Assembly (NCBI GenBank): GCA_037783545.1
Contig: JBBELK010000064.1
Location: 1,550,001 to 1,614,000, forward strand
Direction: 5' to 3'
DNA: 64,000 nt
DNA from: Henricia sp. BOLD:AAB3569
Lineage: Eukaryota; Echinodermata; Asteroidea; Spinulosida; Echinasteridae
The notes beneath the pieces were generated by a model. That model was given only the letters and a program-made list of their open reading frames with translations. It was not told the DNA's origin and made no database searches. A program made the position numbers and the translations under genes. This document shows positions 10,929 through 23,707 of the stretch, piece by piece. The first letter of the stretch is position 1. Each line of letters begins with the position of its first letter.

Positions 10929-11631
10929 ACATTTATAACATAGTTTTGATGCCAAAATGGCTTTCCATAATATTATCTTATACATTTATTTAAAAGTTAT
11001 ACCTTCTGTTTGACAACTTTGCGATGTGTAAAGTTAAGTTTACCTTTTGCTTTCTTGGCAGATTTGCTTTTCTTATTAAAGTTATGTTTGCAAAAGACAG
11101 TTGCTAGCCAATCTGCAAATGTTTTAAAAGTTATACCACATGTCAAATGGATATAGTTCAATATTGTTTCTCAAAACATGTAGTTTATACATGTACAACA
11201 TATACATCTCAACGCATTTTTGTACAATGAAGTCCTGTGCAAGTGTAGCCAAAACTGTACACATCGCCTTAAAAGAGTTAACAAAGTTGACGGGATATTT
11301 GTTGTTGTTCAAATTTGTCGTTTCACAAACCCTGTATACAACATACATAATGATTCCCAATTTATTAACTAATTTATTAAACAAGTACCAATTTTCCTTT
11401 GTTCAACTGAAAGTTAATACATGTATTCAAATCATCACAACTGATTTTCTTAATTGTATACTGTACATGTCAATGCCAATTTATTATGCAATAAATTCCC
11501 GTGCAAGCTTCTTAACCAATCGCAATTTGTATTTTAATTCCCTTCACTTAATATTGATTTTTTTGTACAAATAATTGAAAGGAAATTACAAAATTCGGCA
11601 ATTATTACTTTTTCGGCACAAACAAAATCAG
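10929..11631 (+). other. 3' flank / intergenic spacer of array unit
   Basis: The spacer is AT-rich, repeated after each left unit and nearly identical after U2 and U3. It holds ATTAAA at 11075-11080 and AATAAA at 11490-11495; the latter lies in a TGCAATAAATTC context that is also kept in the right array, so it is the better polyadenylation candidate. The overlapping frames of 86-144 residues in this spacer occur on both strands and are not gene-like. Confidence 0.5.
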
Positions 11632-11982
11632 GTCATCGGGGGTGGAGGGGTGGGGGAAACAATTGATAGGTGCAATACAACAATGCAGCGGCTTTACAGT
11701 AGCATTTCGGCATCAATGCGCATTGGCGCGTTTGATCAGCCGGGATGCCATTTTGTCTGCCGCAAGATCAATCATGCGAGTTGACCAATCAATGCGCGCG
11801 GTAGACGTGTGTAGTCGCCGGGCCGTGAATGGATCAAACGCGGCCGCCGATTGGAGAAGATGTATAAGAAGTTGCCCGTGCTAGCAGAGAATCATCACTT
11901 GCCTGCAAACTTGCAAAAGTTACAGACCAACTTTCTGCTGTCTCTCAAACATTTTGACGCTGTGTTATCCTGGGACTTCGCC

Positions 11983-13544
11983 ATGCCTACTATCACCGTA
12001 CAGAGCATCTCAACCACCGAAGGTATAGCAATGCCTCGCGGCGACCCACCCATCTGATCGAACACATCTTGGGCATCAAGCAAGGTATGTAGTCCTCAAT
12101 GTAGATTGTTTGGCAAATCTATCAACTGTATTGAAATGCTTACTTCATTTGCAAGCAATTTATGTTATGGGCTCAACGTTTGAAACTATAGTCATAACTC
12201 AGTGTACTATGGGCATAGACGTTTAAATTCTTCGTTAATAAGGGGATATCGAACATACGAAGGAAGAAGTTTGGTTGGTACTACGGAATTTAAGTTGCGT
12301 CGGTTCACCGGTTATGAAAGATCGGGGCAACTTTGCAAAATACGTGTTTTACATGTATCTTTTAAAACCCAGTCCTTACTAAAGTCAACATGTCTCTTTC
12401 TTTTCCCACGCAGAATCTCCAAGATCGACCGTCAATAGCAGCACGCCTCCCATTGACTCGAGCGTCCAGGGGCCGCCGAGCAAACGCCGTCGTCGCACCG
12501 TCTACAGAGACGAGCAGAGACAGCGGCTGGAGGAGGCATTTGCTACCAATCAGTACCCAAACATCAACAGCAAAAAGATGCTTGCTGATGTCATCGGCAC
12601 CACTAATAAAATAGTTCAGGTTGGTAAAATCCCACACCAGTCCCCTTTCTCTCACCAGCATGGCCTGGGTCTAGAAAATTCTTCATGAAATTAGAAGGTG
12701 CTATACCGCCGCTCCCATAATTTGTTAAAGAATCGCTATAGTTAAAGAATCTCCACAATAACAAACGAAACACAGATGCATCTGCGAAAGAAAAACAATT
12801 ATTTGGCATGCGTCATTTCGGATACATCAGTCTATAATAATTATCGGGAAAGCAGAACGTATCACCGTTGTCATTCACACGTTCCATATAGCATTATTGC
12901 TATTACACTTTTCAAGCATGTTTGTCTTGAAAAAATTTTGAAAGGTAATCCTGAAAACACGTTGAAAGGTAATCCTGAGTCAACTGAATAAATAATGTTT
13001 AATGTCTATAATAATTAATTTTCTTGCTACTTTTTGTTTTATGCGTCAACAGGTTTGGTTCAAGAACCGCCGTGCCAGACACCGTGGCAGAGGACGTGGC
13101 AAGGGACTTCGGAGCAGCAATCAGTCTTCCAGGCCAACCGAGCAGAGGAGCGTCTCCCCGGTAGACTCACTCTCCAGAACTACGTCTCTGCCTGCCGAGG
13201 ACTTGGCATCACCGCTTCCACCGTGCCCTTCCCTTCATCCCATGCAGTTCATCCATACATCGGTGCCTTCTTCCTGCGGGTTCTACCCACCACCGTACAT
13301 CGCACCAATCCACCCTGGGCCCGGCAGCAGTCCTCCCCTGGGCTACACGGTGGCAACTATCCCTGGTCGCTACGGAGCATTCCTCGGTCCCGTCACCAGA
13401 CTCCCTCATTGGTCTCTACCTGGTGCCTCCTCGGTTCCTTTGGCTCTATCTACGCCTCTAGCTCAGTCCACACCACGCCAGTCGGACTTTGCTAACTTTG
13501 GGGGCTATGTTTCTGGTGGACTCTTGATGATTGCTCACACATGA
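11983..13544 (+). pseudogene. Homeobox unit U3, exon 1 frameshift
   Basis: Exons are at 11983-12084, 12414-12619 and 13053-13544. Exon 1 carries two extra bases (GAAGGTATAGC where others have GAAGGTAGC or GAAGGCAGC, about 12020), putting the rest of the exon out of frame with a stop at 12055-12057. Exons 2 and 3 are open and encode a Lys50 homeodomain; residue 42 is Asn (ACT AAT AAA) instead of the usual Glu. The insertion creates a GTATAG that could act as a donor in the same phase as the normal one, which would restore the frame while removing the THLIEHIL segment. So it is a pseudogene or a copy with a shortened N-terminus. Upstream block at 11632-11859. Confidence 0.7.
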
Positions 13545-15195
13545 ACATTTATAACATAGTTTTGATGCCAAAATGGCTTTCCATAATATTATCTTATACA
13601 TTTATTTAAAAGTTATACCTTCTGTTTGACAACTTTGCGATGTGTAAAGTTAAGTTTACCTTTTGCTTTCTTGGCAGATTTGCTTTTCTTATTAAAGTTA
13701 TGTTTGCAAAAGACAGTTGCTAGCCAATCTGCAAATGTTTTAAAAGTTATACCACATGTCAAATGGATATAGTTCAATATTGTTTCTCAAAACATGTAGT
13801 TTATACATGTACAACATATACATCTCAACGCATTTTTGTACAATGAAGTCCTGTGCAAGTGTAGCCAAAACTGTACACATCGCCTTAAAAGAGTTAACAA
13901 AGTTGACGGGATATTTGTTGTTGTTCAAATTTGTCGTTTCACAAACCCTGTATACAACATACATAATGATTCCCAATTTATTAACTAATTTATTAAACAA
14001 GTACCAATTTTCCTTTGTTCAACTGAAAGTTAATACATGTATTCAAATCATCACAACTGATTTTCTTAATTGTATACTGTACATGTCAATGCCAATTTAT
14101 TATGCAATAAATTCCCGTGCAAGCTTCTTAACCAATCGCAATTTGTATTTTAATTCCCTTCACTTAATATTGATTTTTTTGTACAAATAATTGAAAGGAA
14201 ATTACAAAATTCGGCAATTATTACTTTTTCGGCACAAACAAAATCAGGTCATCGGGGGTGGAGGGGTGGGGGAAACAATTGATAGGTGCAATACAACAAT
14301 GCAGCGGCTTTACAGTAGCATTTCAGCATCAATGCGCATTGGCGCGTTTGATCAGCCGGGATGCCATTTTGTCTGCCGCAAGATCAATCATGCGAGTTGA
14401 CCAATCAATGCGCGCGGTAGACGTGTGTAGTCGCCGGGCCGTGAATGGATCAAACGCGGCCGCCGATTGGAGAAGATGTATAAGAAGTTGCCCGTGCTAG
14501 CAGAGAATCATCACTTGCCTGCAAACTTGCAAAAGTTACAGACCAACTTTCTGCTGTCTCTCAAACATTTTGACGCTGTGTTATCCTGGGACTTCGCCAT
14601 GCCTACTATCACCGTACAGAGCATCTCAACCACCGAAGGTATAGCAATGCCTCGCGGCGACCCACCCATCTGATCGAACACATCTTGGCCATCAAGCAAG
14701 GTATGTAGTCCTCAATGTAGATTGTTTGGCAAATCTATCAACTGTATTGAAATGCTTACTTCATTTGCAAGCAATTTATGTTATGGGCTCAACGTTTGAA
14801 ACTATAGTCATAACTCAGTGTACTATGGGCATAGACGTTTAAATTCTTCGTTAATAAGGGGATATCGAACATACGAAGGAAGAAGTTTGGTTGGTACTAC
14901 GGAATTTAAGTTGCGTCGGTTCACCGGTTATGAAAGATCGGGGCAACTTTGCAAAATACGTGTTTTACATGTATCTTTTAAAACCCAGTCCTTACTAAAG
15001 TCAACATGTCTCTTTCTTTTCCCACGCAGAATCTCCAAGATCGACCGTCAATAGCAGCACGCCTCCCATTGACTCGAGCGTCCAGGGGCCGCCGAGCAAA
15101 CGCCGTCGTCGCACCGTCTACAGAGACGAGCAGAGACAGCGGCTGGAGGAGGCATTTGCTACCAATCAGTACCCAAACATCAACAGCAAAAAGAT

Positions 15196-16407
15196 TGTAG
15201 CAAACTAATGCTACAGAGTGGGTTGACTAAAATGGTATTAAATTCCCATTGTACAATTACGCTTCCTGGAGTCCAAATTAATGCTCAATCAGTTTAATTA
15301 ATGATCAATGGAATGAGAAAAGACTATATAAATTACAGTCTACACAAATAGGTGATAAACAATTTTAACAATACTGGTTCACCGCGTTTGAATTCTCGCT
15401 AGTTCAAAGTTCCATGATTGAATGTCCTGATAGGTCCATGCGGCGTCGAAGTCCATTTCCGGAAGGCGAAACGGCTTGAAAGCTATTCGGTATGTTGGCG
15501 TATATGTGCGTGGATGCCTTGCGCCTGGTACGCAAAGATCATGTAAGACATGTCCATGGAAGTTGAAACATGAAGGGAACACTCAAAGGATCCACGCTCG
15601 GATGGTTCAGAACAGGAATTGGACTTGGAATTTGGTAGTTCACAGCCTTCGAAGTTTCCGAAGCCCGAGGGTTCACAAGCTTAGTTCACATGGTTCGGTT
15701 GATTCGAAAGAATTCGCAAGAATTCACAAGAGTTTGGTAGATTCGAAACACTTGGAAGATTCTCAGCATTTGCAAGGTTTTGCTCATAGGAAGTGGAAGT
15801 GGAAGTGGAAGTGGAAGGTTTTGCTGGAGTAAAATACAAATGCATGAAAAACACAATAAGCATCTAAATACTTGCAATGTTTTGTAGCATAAACTGAAAT
15901 TACTGAAAATCACCTTATGGCAATAAAAAACACTAACTGGGTTAAATCTTTAAACTTGGTCAGATAATCTAGGTGCATACACTTACTACAGACTAGCTTG
16001 GAAATACATGCACAGAGCACTAAACACGAACTTCACATGTGCATAAAATACAAAGAAGTACAATGTACATGTACATGTACATAAGAAACCTTTGACCTAG
16101 TTAAATTCTCGAACATGTGATTTCAAAAACGATATCAAATTCGTCTATTAATACTTACTACGCTGGGGGGATAATACTACATAACTCTTGGTTTAGTTAC
16201 AAAACACTGGCAATCAGTTTGGTACAATTTTGATGGTCTATTCAGAGGATTTACGGGTGCAAAATTGACAAGTCAAAGTAACAATCACGAATGGAATTTT
16301 GTGGAAAATCATGTGTGTAACTTTTTACGGTCTCATACAATAGCGCCCTCAATAGAGCAAAACTAATCTACGGAGTCTTAAAGTGGCTACATGTGCTGTC
16401 CGTAACA
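15196..16407 (-). repeat. LTR (3' LTR of the element)
   Basis: The LTR is 1212 bp. Its edge forms a small hairpin (TGTAGCA...TGCTACA). It contains a GGAAGT hexamer microsatellite at about 15789-15818 and a TACATG-rich stretch near 16062-16081. Because the element lies on the minus strand, this left LTR is the 3' one. Confidence 0.92.
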
Positions 16408-16501
16408 TCCCGGCCCCGATGATACGCTCAAGTTATCATCACCGAAGCATCAAGGACAGCAGTGTCGAAAATTATCTCTGTAAACGATGCAGTTCAACTG
16501 C

Positions 16502-19500
16502 CTACTCATTCTTGTCGCAGGGGTCATCCGACGGAGTTGGTGTCATCTGAGCCTCTAAAAGACAGATCTTGTCGCTTGGACGAACATAGGACCCACTTTG
16601 GGTCTTCACCTGGACTGAACGAACAAATCCGTCTTTCCCTTGGTAGGTGGCTGCGATAAGACCCAAGGGCCATCTGCAACGGGGCGTGTTCTCGTAACGC
16701 ACAAGTACGAGGTCTCCAACTTGTAGGTTCCTCTTGGGGAATAGCCACTTTTGACGATGCTGAAGCGACGGAAGGTATTCACTCAACCACCGACGCCAAA
16801 AGACGTCAGCTAGGTATTGGACCTGTCTCCAGCGTCTCCGGTAGAGGTCTTGCTGTACGAACTGTCCTGGTGGCAAATTTGGACCTGATCGAAGTAGCAA
16901 GAGGTGGTTTGGCGTGAGAGGAGAGGGATCCCTCGGATCCTCAGAAAGCTTGGTGATTGGGCGACTGTTGACTATGCTCTCAACAAGGCACATCAGCGTG
17001 GACAATCCTTCATCATCCATGACTTGCTGACGTGACAAACTATTCAGGACAGAGCGGACAGTTCTTATCTGACGCTCCCATATGCCTCCCATGTGGGAAG
17101 CTGCTGGGGGATATTAAATATCCACTGGACTTCACGTTGACGAAGGTAGTCATCGATTTGGTTCTGATTCCACTCATGCAACGCACGTCTTAGCTCGGCC
17201 TTAGCTCCCACAAAATTAGTACCGTTGTCGGAACGTATCTCAGTCGGACTTCCACGTCGACTGATAAAACGCTGCAGGGCGTTTATGAAGGAATCTGTCT
17301 CTAGGCTATGGCACACCTCTATGTGGATTGCTCTAGTTGTAAGGCAGGTAAACAGACATCCAAATCTTTTGACCTCACTCCGACCTCTCTTGACTAGGAA
17401 TGGGCCAAAGAAGTCCACCCCAACTGCATTAAAGGGGGCTTCTCCGGGTGTAACACGATCCTTTGGCAGGTCTGCCATCTTCTGGGATTCAGGTGGTGCC
17501 ATTCTCCTTTTGCATGGTATGCACCGTCGTAGCACTTGCTTAACTGACACGCGTCCTTTCACAATCCAGAATCTTTGGCGCAGTTCAGCGAGAGTCCTCT
17601 CAACACCAGCATGTCCACACTTAATGTGGTAGTGTCTGATAATGAGCTCCGTCACTGGATGCTTCCGGGGTACGATCCACGGGTGTTTGGCTTCCGTAGG
17701 AATAGCGGCATTATCCAGACGACCGCCAACACTCAGGAGTCCGTCGACTGAGATGGGGTCCAGTTTCTGGAAACGGGTTTTGGCCTGCTGTGTGTCACCA
17801 AGGTTCGCCTGTTGGATGTATCTCACGATGGCTTTCTCGGCATTAAGCAACTCTTTCACTGTTAGGGGTCTGGGTTCGATACTTCCATCCCGATTCTTGG
17901 CTACTTTCTGGCGTAGCACAGCTTTAGCACGAAGAATCCATCCAACAGTTTTCTTCAACAGGTACCACGACGAGTATCGGGCAAAGAGATCTTCAAGTAT
18001 GGTGGGTTTCGGGTCGGTGTCTTTATTGACAGCATACACTTGGGGCTGCCGCTTGATCTCAGCATCCTTGTCAATTTCAAGAGACTTGAAGTCTGGCTGT
18101 TTGGGCCAGGCGTACTCTTCTTTTATTAAGAAGGGAGGTCCCTTTATCCAGCGGTCAGAGTTGACAAGTTGCTGTGCTGTTGTGCCCCTAGAGGCATCAT
18201 CTGCGGGATTCGTAGCTGAATCCACATACTTCCACTGGGATGCGCTAGAACGCTCATGGATCACGGCTATCCGATTTGCAACGTAGGTCTGGAATTGCTT
18301 GTCTTCATTGCGCAGGTATTGCAGCACAATCATACTGTCCGTCCAGAAGATTGACTCAGCAAGTGGGATCTGCATTTCGCGCCTGATAATCTCATCTAGC
18401 TTAACTGCCACAACAGCTGCGGTGAGTTCCAGACGTGGAATCGTAGTAGCTCTTAGTGGTGCAAGTTTGGCCTTCGCCATAATGAAGGCACAATGCACCT
18501 GGCCGTCGGTATCTACTGATCGGAGGTAGCTGACCGCACCGTACGCCCTCTCAGACGCATCTGCGAAATGATGCAGCTGCATAGACGAAGTGGTGTTGGT
18601 CCCAGTTGGTTTTACACATCTAGGTATTTCCATTCCCTTTATCAGGGGCAGGTCGTTCAGCCAACGATGCCACTGTTCGGCCATATCACTTGGCATAGGG
18701 TCATCCCATCCCGTTTTAAGACGACACAGTGTCTGGAACAACATTTTGGCTCTCAGGACAAAGGGACATACGAACCCCAAGGGATCGTATATCGAGCTGG
18801 TGATACTCAGCAATCCGCGTCTTGTGACGGGTTTCTCCTTCACGTTGGTGTCAAATCCAAAGGTGTCTGATTCAACCTTCCAAAGTACTCCTAGCGCTCT
18901 CTCAGATGGAAGAATCTCGTGGTCTAAATCCATAGTTGTGATGGTCTTGGCGCACTCCTGAGGTGGCACTGACTTTAAAACTGCTCGAGAATTGCTTAAC
19001 CACTTCGTGAGCCTAAACCCACCAAGAGCTAGCAAATCTCGAAGCTGGCTGACGAGACGAATGGCTTCCGATTCAGTTGGTGTGGATTTCAAACAGTCAT
19101 CGACGTAGAAGTTCTGGTCGATGGTCTGAACGGTTTCTTTGTCGTACCTCTCATGGTAGTCAAGAGCTGTGCGCTTCAATGCGAAGCTGGCACAACTTGG
19201 GCTCCAAATGCCACCAAACAAGTGAGAAGTCATACGATATGTGAGAGGCTGGTTTCCAACCTCATCTCCTCTCCACCACAAGAAGCGAAGGGCATCTCGA
19301 TCTTCGGTATTTACACGAACCTGGTGGAACATGCTCTCTATATCTGCCATCAAGGCAATGTGCTCCTGGCGAAACCTCAAAAGGACACCAATGAGCTTAT
19401 TGGTGAGGTCAGGACCTTGGTAGACTCTGTCATTAAGTGAAGTGCCTCGGAAGTGCGCTGCACAGTCGAACACTATTCGAAGTTTGTCTGGCTTGCGAGG

Positions 19501-22431
19501 ATTTACAACAGGGTGGTGGGGCAAATACCACACATAACCATCAGCTCTGTCCATGTCACAGGTGGGTACAGCTTCTGCATGTCCTTTCTTGAGAAGGTCA
19601 TTAACACCACTGCTGTATTTCTTTAGCAGTGCGGGGTCTTTGGAGAGTCGCTTTCCTAGCGACTTCAAACGCTGTTCAGCCATTGGTTTATTATCAGGGA
19701 GGTGTGGAGGCCTTTCCTTGAAGGGAATGCTCATGGAGTAGTGGGCTTCTTCTCTATGCAGTGAATTCTCCCATATGGAAAGAACCTTTCTTTCACTGAC
19801 GGATAGGGTCTCAGTGGTGCCCCCCACGTCGTCAAGCTTCCAAAACTTCTCAACTTGATGTTGTAAGTCAAGGTCAGACTTGACAAAGTACGAGGTGGCT
19901 ACCTTGGACTTCTTGCTTAAGTCAATTGGTCCATTCAGGGTCCAGCCAAGGGTGGTCTTGGTTGCATACGGCTCGCCCAAAGCACCTACGCGGACTTCCA
20001 GTGGGACCATAACATGTGGTGCATCTTGTCCAATTAGGAGATGGACATCGTTGATGTCAACATCGGGTATCTTGATGTCACGTAGGTGTGGCCAGCAGCT
20101 GAGTTCTTCCTCAGTGACGAGACTACCGAGACCAATATTTAGTTTTGGCCTGGTAAGGACATTGGGTATTTGTATCACTTGAGAGACGTCATAATTAGCT
20201 ATTTCCAAGCTGACAACAAAGGTGTTGACTTCAGCCTCCTTCAGGTCAAGAGTTGTTAGCCTTATGGTATCCTTCTTGGCCTTAATTCCAAGGCGTCGCA
20301 TCAAGTCTTCAGAGCAGAAGCTCTGGGTTGAGCCACTGTCCATCAGCGCGTATGTACTTAAGAACTGCTGTTGTCCTGGTGCCCTTATCTTAACAGGAAC
20401 AATGGGCAAGGCTACCTTTACCTCGCCGGCCCCAGTGAGGTTGCATGCTACAACTGGATTGTTCACAGTCGGAGTCTGTGGTGGAGTGGAACTATTCGGT
20501 GCAGCCTGAGTGACTGGTGATGTTAAACTGTTATCACTACGTGTACGTGGTAGATGCAAGTACTTGCTGTGCTTCATGCCACATCCCTGGACCGTGCACA
20601 CAAAGGGGCGTGTGCAGTCCCTGCCTAGATGGCCTGGTTTGAAGCAATTTACGCAAAGCTTCTTGCCTTGCACAAATGCAAGACGGTCCTTTATGCGTAG
20701 TGCCTTGAAGGCCTCACACTGATTGAGGTAATGGGGCTGCTCACAACGCGGGCAACGTTTAATGAAAGGCGTTGTCTGGTTTGTTTGGGAGCTACCCGGA
20801 GAAACCTTCGATGAAGAAGCTAGCTGGGTGCCAAAATTCACTCGACGTTTAACAAACGTCTGGTTTCTGGACCTTGATTCCTTGGTTGCACCTCTTTGCA
20901 CGATACCTCCAAAGACCGGATCCCGTGCCTCCTCAGCAGCATCAGCTACAAAGTGGGTAACATCGTCAATGTTTGGGGCCCTCTTCTTTGTTGTTTTTAT
21001 GTGATGTACTTGCTTTAGCCATCGAGTCTTTAAGTGGTAGGGTAACTTCTCGACAATTGCTAAAAGGCTACTTCTGTTGTTTAACTCATTTAGGTATCCC
21101 ATCGTGTCTAGGGTTTCTCTGCAGCATCGAAGGTCGTCAGCAAGATCCTGCAATGCATTGTTGTCAGCGACACTTGACCCTTTAGTCACCTTATCTATCC
21201 AGGCCTGTGCAATGGTATGTTCGTCTCCAAATCTCTCCTTTAAAAGACGAAGACCAAGGGTGTATCCTTCTGACGGTAGTTTAACCGTGCAGCACTGCAG
21301 AAGTCGTCTAGCCTTCCCAGTACAGTACTGCATAAGACGGGTAAGTTTAGCTCCATCGCCGATGGTTTCTCGACCCACTGCATTTTCGAAGGCCCTGATA
21401 AATGACCAGTACCGGAGAGGGTCGCCATCAAATGTCATGAGTTCAGCCTTAGGAAGTTGTAATGCTTCAACTAATGACTGTTGGTGTATACGGGTGTCTT
21501 TAACCATCTGGCATAAAATGTTTGTTACGTCTGTGCTTGTAGCCGACGGAGATCCAAAACGATCAACAGGCGGGGAGTACGACTCGTCAACAGGTCTTAA
21601 GGTTTCATGTGTCGGTGTGTTGGCCTTTAAATTTGGTGTACTGTTTACCTGAGCAGAAGGGCTAAAACCAGGCTTGAGGTTCTCATGGTGCTTCGGTGTG
21701 TTTTCGTCATTGGGTTTAACATTGGGTGTATCTTGGGTGAAGCACACATCTGACCTACTTGCTGCATCGGCCTCTGCAAAGGTTTTCTCCAGAGCCTCAG
21801 CCCTGGCATACTTGACCTTTATTTCTGACTCTCGTCGTTGTTGATCAAGCTTAAGTTGTTGTTCTTTCAACTTCATCATGGTACGTAGCGAGGCAAGTTC
21901 AATGGCGTGTTGCTCTTGCAGGGCAATGGCCTCTGCCTCTAATGCCGCCCTCTCGGCCTTAGCTCTGAGGCGGGCACTTGCAGTCGAACTCGCAGTCGAT
22001 GCCTTGGATTTAGCACTTTGTTGACTGATGGAGTCGTCTGCATCAATGTCATCATCGGGGTTTTCATGCTGAATTTCAGGTTCGGCTTGGGTTTGGTTTT
22101 CTTCCAACCATTCCATAACTGAACAACGATAAGTTATCACTTTATTCTCTGCCTCCTTCCAATAAGCTGCAGAACTTTTCTTCTCATTGTCACTTGTAAG
22201 GTGCTTGTCATAGTCGTTATGTGCCTCAGCGAATTCTGCAAAGCACTTCTCAAACTCTTTCATGTTGGTTTCAAACTTAGGTGCATTTTTCTTGTCCTCC
22301 TTGAGGGTAGAAATTAGTTTCATTATTCTGGTCAGTGCTCCTTTGCACGTGCCCCTGGTCTTCTTCAAGTCACGTGACTGCTGTGTGGTGTTTGATGCAC
22401 TTGTAGGTGATTCGGGGTTTACTGCATCCAT
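16502..22431 (-). pseudogene. Gag-Pol polyprotein of the BEL/Pao element, frameshifted in integrase
   Basis: The first frame starts at Met 22431 and runs to 17065 (1788 residues). In order: charged, coiled-coil-like Gag N-terminus (to about 220); a Gag region of the retrotransposon-Gag/DUF1759 kind (about 320-470); two Cys/His clusters including CVNCFKPGHLGRDC near residue 591; an aspartic protease core with LMDSGSTQSF near 695; reverse transcriptase with the FYVDD box near 1108; RNase H start (HFADASERAYG) near 1288; and integrase with an N-terminal HH/CC part and two core Asp residues (VGVDFFGPF near 1670, RSDNGTNF near 1735). Around plus 17105-17115 the frame is broken by a small indel. 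The integrase stretch that should hold the catalytic Glu and the C-terminus continues in another frame (17092-16502). No envelope gene is seen. Confidence 0.88.
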
Positions 22432-22495
22432 GATTAAACAATTAGGTTATTCACTTTCAACATGTGACAAATGCGTTCAGATCGTACAAAACTAA

Positions 22496-23707
22496 TGTAG
22501 CAAACTAATGCTACAGAGTGGGTTGACTAAAATGGTATTAAATTCCCATTGTACAATTACGCTTCCTGGAGTCCAAATTAATGCTCAATCAGTTTAATTA
22601 ATGATCAATGGAATGAGAAAAGACTATATAAATTACAGTCTACACAAATAGGTGATAAACAATTTTAACAATACTGGTTCACCGCGTTTGAATTCTCGCT
22701 AGTTCAAAGTTCCATGATTGAATGTCCTGATAGGTCCATGCGGCGTCGAAGTCCATTTCCGGAAGGCGAAACGGCTTGAAAGCTATTCGGTATGTTGGCG
22801 TATATGTGCGTGGATGCCTTGCGCCTGGTACGCAAAGATCATGTAAGACATGTCCATGGAAGTTGAAACATGAAGGGAACACTCAAAGGATCCACGCTCG
22901 GATGGTTCAGAACAGGAATTGGACTTGGAATTTGGTAGTTCACAGCCTTCGAAGTTTCCGAAGCCCGAGGGTTCACAAGCTTAGTTCACATGGTTCGGTT
23001 GATTCGAAAGAATTCGCAAGAATTCACAAGAGTTTGGTAGATTCGAAACACTTGGAAGATTCTCAGCATTTGCAAGGTTTTGCTCATAGGAAGTGGAAGT
23101 GGAAGTGGAAGTGGAAGGTTTTGCTGGAGTAAAATACAAATGCATGAAAAACACAATAAGCATCTAAATACTTGCAATGTTTTGTAGCATAAACTGAAAT
23201 TACTGAAAATCACCTTATGGCAATAAAAAACACTAACTGGGTTAAATCTTTAAACTTGGTCAGATAATCTAGGTGCATACACTTACTACAGACTAGCTTG
23301 GAAATACATGCACAGAGCACTAAACACGAACTTCACATGTGCATAAAATACAAAGAAGTACAATGTACATGTACATGTACATAAGAAACCTTTGACCTAG
23401 TTAAATTCTCGAACATGTGATTTCAAAAACGATATCAAATTCGTCTATTAATACTTACTACGCTGGGGGGATAATACTACATAACTCTTGGTTTAGTTAC
23501 AAAACACTGGCAATCAGTTTGGTACAATTTTGATGGTCTATTCAGAGGATTTACGGGTGCAAAATTGACAAGTCAAAGTAACAATCACGAATGGAATTTT
23601 GTGGAAAATCATGTGTGTAACTTTTTACGGTCTCATACAATAGCGCCCTCAATAGAGCAAAACTAATCTACGGAGTCTTAAAGTGGCTACATGTGCTGTC
23701 CGTAACA
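22496..23707 (-). repeat. LTR (5' LTR of the element)
   Basis: This is the partner of 15196-16407, same length, with no difference found in the blocks compared. It would carry the active promoter of the element on the minus strand and ends next to the resumed homeobox exon 2 at 23708. Confidence 0.92.

Larger units (their letters stand above)
15196..23707 (-). mobile_element. BEL/Pao-type LTR retrotransposon, full length
   Basis: The element is 8512 bp, inserted antisense to the homeobox array. It has 1212-bp LTRs (15196-16407 and 22496-23707), starting TG and ending CA, at a constant 7300-bp offset with no difference at any of the positions I compared. Flanking target duplication: AAGAT at 15191-15195 and 23708-23712. 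A purine-rich tract (GGGGCCGGGA on the minus strand, plus 16408-16417) precedes the 3' LTR as a polypurine tract should. The domain order is Gag, protease, RT, RNase H, integrase, and the Gag/RT style fits BEL/Pao. A primer binding site was not recognised. Matching LTRs imply a very young insertion. Confidence 0.92.

Noticed and set aside
11140..11574. 144-residue frame in the left spacer (repeated at 13756)
   Set aside because: It is AT-rich, overlaps an opposite-strand frame, is shortened in later units, has no domain and lies in the 3' flank.
17107..17115. Programmed frameshift between Gag-Pol frames
   Set aside because: The break sits inside the integrase core, not at a Gag/Pol border, and no slippery site with structure is evident.
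22465..22495. Primer binding site next to the 5' LTR
   Set aside because: No TGG-type start or match to a tRNA 3' end that I can recognise; not called.
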